A program made the translations under genes and the position numbers. The notes beneath the pieces were generated by a model. It saw only the letters and a program-made list of their open reading frames with translations. It had not been told where the DNA came from and did not search any database. A DNA stretch of 64,000 nt from Paraburkholderia sp. BCC1884 (GTDB lineage Bacteria > Pseudomonadota > Gammaproteobacteria > Burkholderiales > Burkholderiaceae). The stretch spans positions 124,001-188,000 of the forward strand of contig NZ_CAAJGL010000145.1 in the NCBI RefSeq assembly GCF_900996225.1. Direction: 5' to 3'. Positions 61,301 through 64,000 of the stretch are shown one piece after another (within the stretch, counting starts at the first letter, position 1; the number at the start of each line of letters is the position of its first letter).

Positions 61301-61615
61301 AGCCGGATCAGGCCGGTCCTGATGACGGCCTTCGCGATGATCATCGGCATGATTCCGATGGCGCTCGGTCTCGGCGAAGGCGCTGAACAGAACGCGCCGC
61401 TGGGCCGCGCGGTGATCGGCGGCTTGCTGTTCGCGACGGTGTCCACGCTGTTTTTCGTGCCGCTGGTGTTCGCGGGCATTCATAGCCGCCTCGCCCGCCG
61501 CCATGGCGGTGACGGCGGCGCCGATGACGCGAACAATCACGGCGACGGCAATCAACATGGCGATGGCCACGACGGCCCCGCGCCGGATCACGGCGGCGCT
61601 GGCAAGCCCGCGTAA
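58367..61615 (+). CDS. RND-family efflux transporter (inner-membrane pump)
   Basis: This is a 1082-aa RND pump with the usual two-fold 6+6 helix design. Helix 1 begins PYTFIVMAILILLATPFVLL. The helix-4 proton-relay pair Asp401-Asp402 is in AVGILVDDATVTIENI. In helix 10 the segment GVATANSILMVSFARQR has Ala950 where AcrB has the relay Lys940, so the relay differs from AcrB, as in some RND subgroups. The C terminus (about 1046-1082) is a His/Gly/Asp-rich tail (GDGNQHGDGHDG). It probably works with the following adaptor and OMF to export small molecules. Confidence 0.95.
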   Translation: MWIVNVALKRPYTFIVMAILILLATPFVLLTTPVDVLPEINIPVVSIIWNYTGLSAEDMANRITSVNERSLTTTVNDIEHIESQSLAGIAILKIFLQPSANIQTAIAQTVAVEQAQLKQMPPGATPPLVISYSASSIPVIQLGLSSPKLSEQALNDTALNFLRPQLVTIPGAAVPYPYGGKSRLISVDLDTRALLAKGLTPSDVVNAFNAQNLILPTGTAKIGPKEYTINMNGSPATVEGLNDIPVRTLNGATTYLREVAHVRDGFSPQTNIVRQDGHRGVLISILKNGSASTLSIVNTLRGILPNAQSALPPDLKITPLFDQSVFVKAAVQGVVREALVAAALTAAMILLFLGNWRSTCIIAISIPLSILSSLIALHALGQTINIMTLGGLALAVGILVDDATVTIENIERHLHMGTNLHDAILDGAGEIAIPALVSTLCICIVFVPMFFLTGVARYLFVPLAEAVVFAMLASYILSRTLVPTLAMLLMGHAHKPKEGAKPNLFMRLYRRFDRGFERMRAGYIMILSSVLVRRGLFGSLFLGFCVVSMGLIFVLGEDFFPSVDAGDIRLHMRAPTGTRIEETARLADQVENVIREVVPEKELGTILDNLGLPYSGINLSYSNSGTIGTLDGEIQVALNEDHEPSQTYMDKLRAVLPQRFPGTEFFFQPADIVTQILNFGLPAAVDVQISGANQEGNFDVARKLLKQVRMIPGTVDTHIQQKLDEPAINLQMDRTRLQQLNLSASNVAQNVLISLSGSSQTSPGFWFNNKNGVEYSVAVQTPQYQISSIDELLRTPVSGSGTGPTQLLGNLVRVSPQNQFAEVTHYNIKPVIDLYVSVEGRDLGSVADQVDKLVSQARASLPRGSQITVRGQVQTMRSSFFGLGVGVAMAIVLVYLLIVVNFQSWVDPLIIVSALPAALAGIVWMLFLTGTHLSVPALTGAIMTMGVATANSILMVSFARQRLSAGAPPLTAALEAGASRIRPVLMTAFAMIIGMIPMALGLGEGAEQNAPLGRAVIGGLLFATVSTLFFVPLVFAGIHSRLARRHGGDGGADDANNHGDGNQHGDGHDGPAPDHGGAGKPA

Positions 61616-61638
61616 AAGTTAAATGACGGCTGACTGAA

Positions 61639-62862
61639 ATGACCGAAAAGACCCATGCATCGCTAGCGATTCCCTCGCGAGACACCGAAGGCGGCCACGC
61701 CTTGCCGTCGCGCCACCGTGAATGGAAGCGCGCCAAGATCGCCGTCTGGATCGTGCTGGCGCTGCTTGCCATCGGCGCATTACGCACGGTGATCGCGAAC
61801 GTGCTGCAGAACCGTACCGTCGAGGCGACCACCAGGCAGAACGCCGCCCAGTACGTCAACGTGGTAAGCCCGACGCAGACCGACGGCGGCGGCAATACGC
61901 TGTTGCCGGGCACTCTGCGCGGCTACGTCGAGTCGCCGATCTATGCGCGCTCGACCGGCTATCTGCTGCACTGGTATGCGGATATCGGCGCGCGCGTGAA
62001 GCAGGGTCAATTGCTCGCCGACCTCGATACACCGGAAGTCGACCAGGAACTGGCGCAGGCCCTGGCACAGCGTCAGCAGACCAGTTCGAGCCTCGGCCTC
62101 GCCAAAAGCTCGCTGGAGCGCTGGCAGCAATTGCGTCAACGCGATGCGGTTTCGCAGCAGGAACTCGACGAGCGTCAGAGCACTTATACGCAGGATGTCG
62201 CCAATCTCGCCGCCGCCGATGCCAACGTGAAGCGCCTGCAGCAACTCGAATCGTTCAAGCGGATCGTCGCGCCGTTCGCGGGCGTGGTGACGCAGCGCAA
62301 CGTCGACGTCGGCGACCTGATCGATGCGGGCAGCGGCACGAGTCGCGCGCTGTTCGCACTGGCACAGTCGGACCCCTTGCGTGTCTATGTGCAATTGCCG
62401 CAGGCGTATGCGCAGAATGTGTCCGTCAACCAGCAGGTGGTGGTGACACAGGCCGAATTGCCGGGGCAGCAGTTCCACGGCACGATCACGCATATCTCCG
62501 GCGCGATCGACGTGGCCACGCGTTCGTTGCAGGTCGAAGTGACGCTGCCCAACCCCGACGACAAGCTGCGGCCCGGCGCGTATGTGCAGGTCGCGGTGCC
62601 GGCGGCCCTTCACGCAAAATTGATGGTGCCGGGCAATGCGCTGCTGTTTCGCGCGGAAGGTCCGCGGATTGCCGTGGTCGATGCACAAGGCAACGTGCAG
62701 TTGCACAAGGTCGTGATCGCGCAGGACCTGGGGCAGTCGCTGGAAATCGAAAGTGGGATCGCGGCAAACGACAAGGTGATCATCAACCCGAGCGATTCGA
62801 TTGCGGACGGCGATCACGTGCAGATCGCGCAGCCGCAGAAGAACGCCAAGGGGGCGTCGTGA
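61639..62862 (+). CDS. RND efflux periplasmic adaptor (membrane fusion protein)
   Basis: This is a 407-aa adaptor with one membrane segment at about 34-54 (IAVWIVLALLAIGALRTVIA). After that come the lipoyl half (GYVESPIYARSTGYLLHWYA), a helical hairpin at about 130-200 (QALAQRQQTSSSLGLAKSSL), the second lipoyl half (RIVAPFAGVVTQRNVDVGDL) and a beta-barrel domain. It joins the inner-membrane pump to the outer-membrane channel. The gene starts 23 nt after the pump gene and overlaps the next gene by 4 nt. Confidence 0.94.
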   Translation: MTEKTHASLAIPSRDTEGGHALPSRHREWKRAKIAVWIVLALLAIGALRTVIANVLQNRTVEATTRQNAAQYVNVVSPTQTDGGGNTLLPGTLRGYVESPIYARSTGYLLHWYADIGARVKQGQLLADLDTPEVDQELAQALAQRQQTSSSLGLAKSSLERWQQLRQRDAVSQQELDERQSTYTQDVANLAAADANVKRLQQLESFKRIVAPFAGVVTQRNVDVGDLIDAGSGTSRALFALAQSDPLRVYVQLPQAYAQNVSVNQQVVVTQAELPGQQFHGTITHISGAIDVATRSLQVEVTLPNPDDKLRPGAYVQVAVPAALHAKLMVPGNALLFRAEGPRIAVVDAQGNVQLHKVVIAQDLGQSLEIESGIAANDKVIINPSDSIADGDHVQIAQPQKNAKGAS

Positions 62863-64000
62863 AGTTGACGCGGTCCCGTCGGACTCTTACCACCGTTGCC
62901 GCGACGACGGGCGCGGCCTTGCTGGCCGCCTGTACCGTCGGCCCCGATTATCATCGGCCCGAAGCAGAAGCACCGCCCGCCTGGCAAACCGACTCGTACT
63001 GGCGGGTCGCCGAACCCTCGCATGCGCCGATGTCGCCCGACTGGTGGGGCACCTTCGGCGATCCGACGCTGGCCACGCTGGAAAGCCAGGCGCTGGCGCA
63101 GAATCAGACGCTGGCCGCAGCCAGCGCGCACTATGCGCAAGCCCAGGCGACGCTTGCGAACAACCGCGCGCAGCAGATTCCCGAAGTCGACCTCGCAGCG
63201 CAAGGATCGCGCTTCAGGATTTCGCAGAGCCGCCCGCAGACGAATTACGGCACACCGACTGTGTCGACCGTGCAGAACAACGTGCAACTCGGCCCGACGA
63301 TCAGCTATGACACCGATCTATTCGGCCGGATACGCCGCGAAGTGGAAGGCGCGGCGGCCTCCGCGCAGCAGTCGGCAGACGACCTCGCCAACGCGCGCCT
63401 CGTGCTGACCACCGACCTCGCCACCGACTATTTTTCACTGCGCGAGTTCGACGCCGAGATCAACGTGCTGAACGAATCGGTGAAACTGCAGCAGAAGGCG
63501 CTCGATTACGTTACCTCCGAACACGATCTCGGCTCGGTATCGGGCCTCGACGTGTTGCAGCAGAAGTCGCTGCTCGACTCGACCAGGGTGCAGGCGCAAC
63601 TCTTACTGAATCAGCGCGCGCAGTTCGAACACGCGATTGCCGCGCTGGTCGGCGTGCCCGCGCCCCAGTTCGCAATCGAGCCCAAGGTGCTCGACACACA
63701 GGTACCGGCGATCCCGCTCGGCGTGCCGAGCGACGTGCTGCAACGCCGCCCCGACGTGGCCTCGGCCGAGCGGGCGATGGCGGCGGCGAACGCGCAGATC
63801 GGCGTGGCCAAAGCGGCGTTCTTTCCAAGCCTGACGCTTGCGCCGAGCATCGGCTGGGAAGCCACGCAATTCGCCGGTCTGCTGAGCGCGCCCACCTTGA
63901 TGTGGACGCTCGGCGCGGCAGTGGGGCAGGTGCTGTTCGACGGCGGCCGCCGCGAGGCCAACGTGAAGTACGCGAGCGCGGGCTACCAGGCCACCGAGGC
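62859..64000 (+). CDS. NodT-family outer-membrane efflux lipoprotein, partial (runs off right edge)
   Basis: The gene begins with GTG overlapping the adaptor stop (GTGA) and stays open to the window end, 380 complete codons. The start is a lipoprotein signal with lipobox LAAC at residues 22-25, followed by TVGPDYHRPEAEAPPAW, a NodT/OprM-type hallmark. YDTDLFGRIRREVEGAAASA and the second repeat DVLQRRPDVASAERAMAAAN are typical OMF repeats. It forms the outer-membrane and periplasmic channel of the RND pump. The last repeat and the C terminus are outside the window. Confidence 0.93.
   Translation, partial: MKLTRSRRTLTTVAATTGAALLAACTVGPDYHRPEAEAPPAWQTDSYWRVAEPSHAPMSPDWWGTFGDPTLATLESQALAQNQTLAAASAHYAQAQATLANNRAQQIPEVDLAAQGSRFRISQSRPQTNYGTPTVSTVQNNVQLGPTISYDTDLFGRIRREVEGAAASAQQSADDLANARLVLTTDLATDYFSLREFDAEINVLNESVKLQQKALDYVTSEHDLGSVSGLDVLQQKSLLDSTRVQAQLLLNQRAQFEHAIAALVGVPAPQFAIEPKVLDTQVPAIPLGVPSDVLQRRPDVASAERAMAAANAQIGVAKAAFFPSLTLAPSIGWEATQFAGLLSAPTLMWTLGAAVGQVLFDGGRREANVKYASAGYQATE

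Overview
The window is a G+C-rich, densely packed bacterial chromosome segment with about 64 genes. There is no rRNA, tRNA, CRISPR array, transposase or phage gene that I can see. Protein content points to a soil or plant-associated member of the Burkholderiales, most likely Paraburkholderia or a close relative: a C-P lyase operon, a tetronate (four-carbon acid sugar) pathway, beta-ketoadipate thiolase, a glucose-type ABC operon, many LysR regulators, an RIO kinase and a NodT-type efflux system. The genus call is inference from protein style, not from a marker gene.

Layout. 1-5.6 kb: a divergent C-P lyase locus (phnG-H-I-J-K leftwards; phnF, a DUF1045 2H phosphoesterase and phnN rightwards) around a perfect 18-bp palindromic operator. 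5.7-10.2 kb: a LysR / M20 amidohydrolase / MFS cassette, then a PcaR-like IclR regulator. 10.4-15.9 kb: a GntR regulator and the five enzymes that take D-erythronate and L-threonate to dihydroxyacetone phosphate (ltnD, otnK, otnC, otnI, denD). 16.0-17.6 kb: pcaF with an activator-type promoter and a strong terminator. 17.6-22.9 kb: a secreted two-repeat protein, a Nudix hydrolase, a solitary PstS-like protein, and an RsbRD-type histidine kinase, a GNAT enzyme and a stand-alone receiver. 22.9-31 kb: three divergent LysR/oxidoreductase pairs with an acyltransferase and a secreted esterase. 31-35.7 kb: an aspartate carbamoyltransferase with an extra helix-turn-helix-like N terminus, a DapA-family enzyme, and an M23 peptidase / small membrane coiled-coil / bactofilin cassette. 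35.7-41.6 kb: a membrane sensor-like protein, an MHYT-GGDEF-EAL protein, Mug glycosylase, a rhodanese, an FtrA-type regulator and a GNAT enzyme. 42-45.1 kb: a secreted TPR-like protein and a DUF4239/DUF2252 pair. 45.2-52.2 kb: a beta-glucosidase/sugar-ABC operon with its LacI regulator and operator. 52.1-58 kb: RIO kinase, SulP transporter with STAS domain, LysE exporter and a LysR/VOC pair. 58.4-64 kb: an RND efflux operon whose outer-membrane gene runs off the right end.

How it fits together. The locus reads as a catabolic and stress-response region. It obtains phosphorus from phosphonates, carbon from tetronates, glucosides, aromatics and acylated amino acids, and pairs redox enzymes with local LysR sensors. 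The least understood parts are the DUF1045 protein of the phn locus, the M23/bactofilin cassette with its small bridging membrane protein, the HTH-fused aspartate carbamoyltransferase, the DUF4239/DUF2252 pair, and an RND pump that lacks the usual transmembrane-10 lysine and carries a His/Gly/Asp-rich tail.
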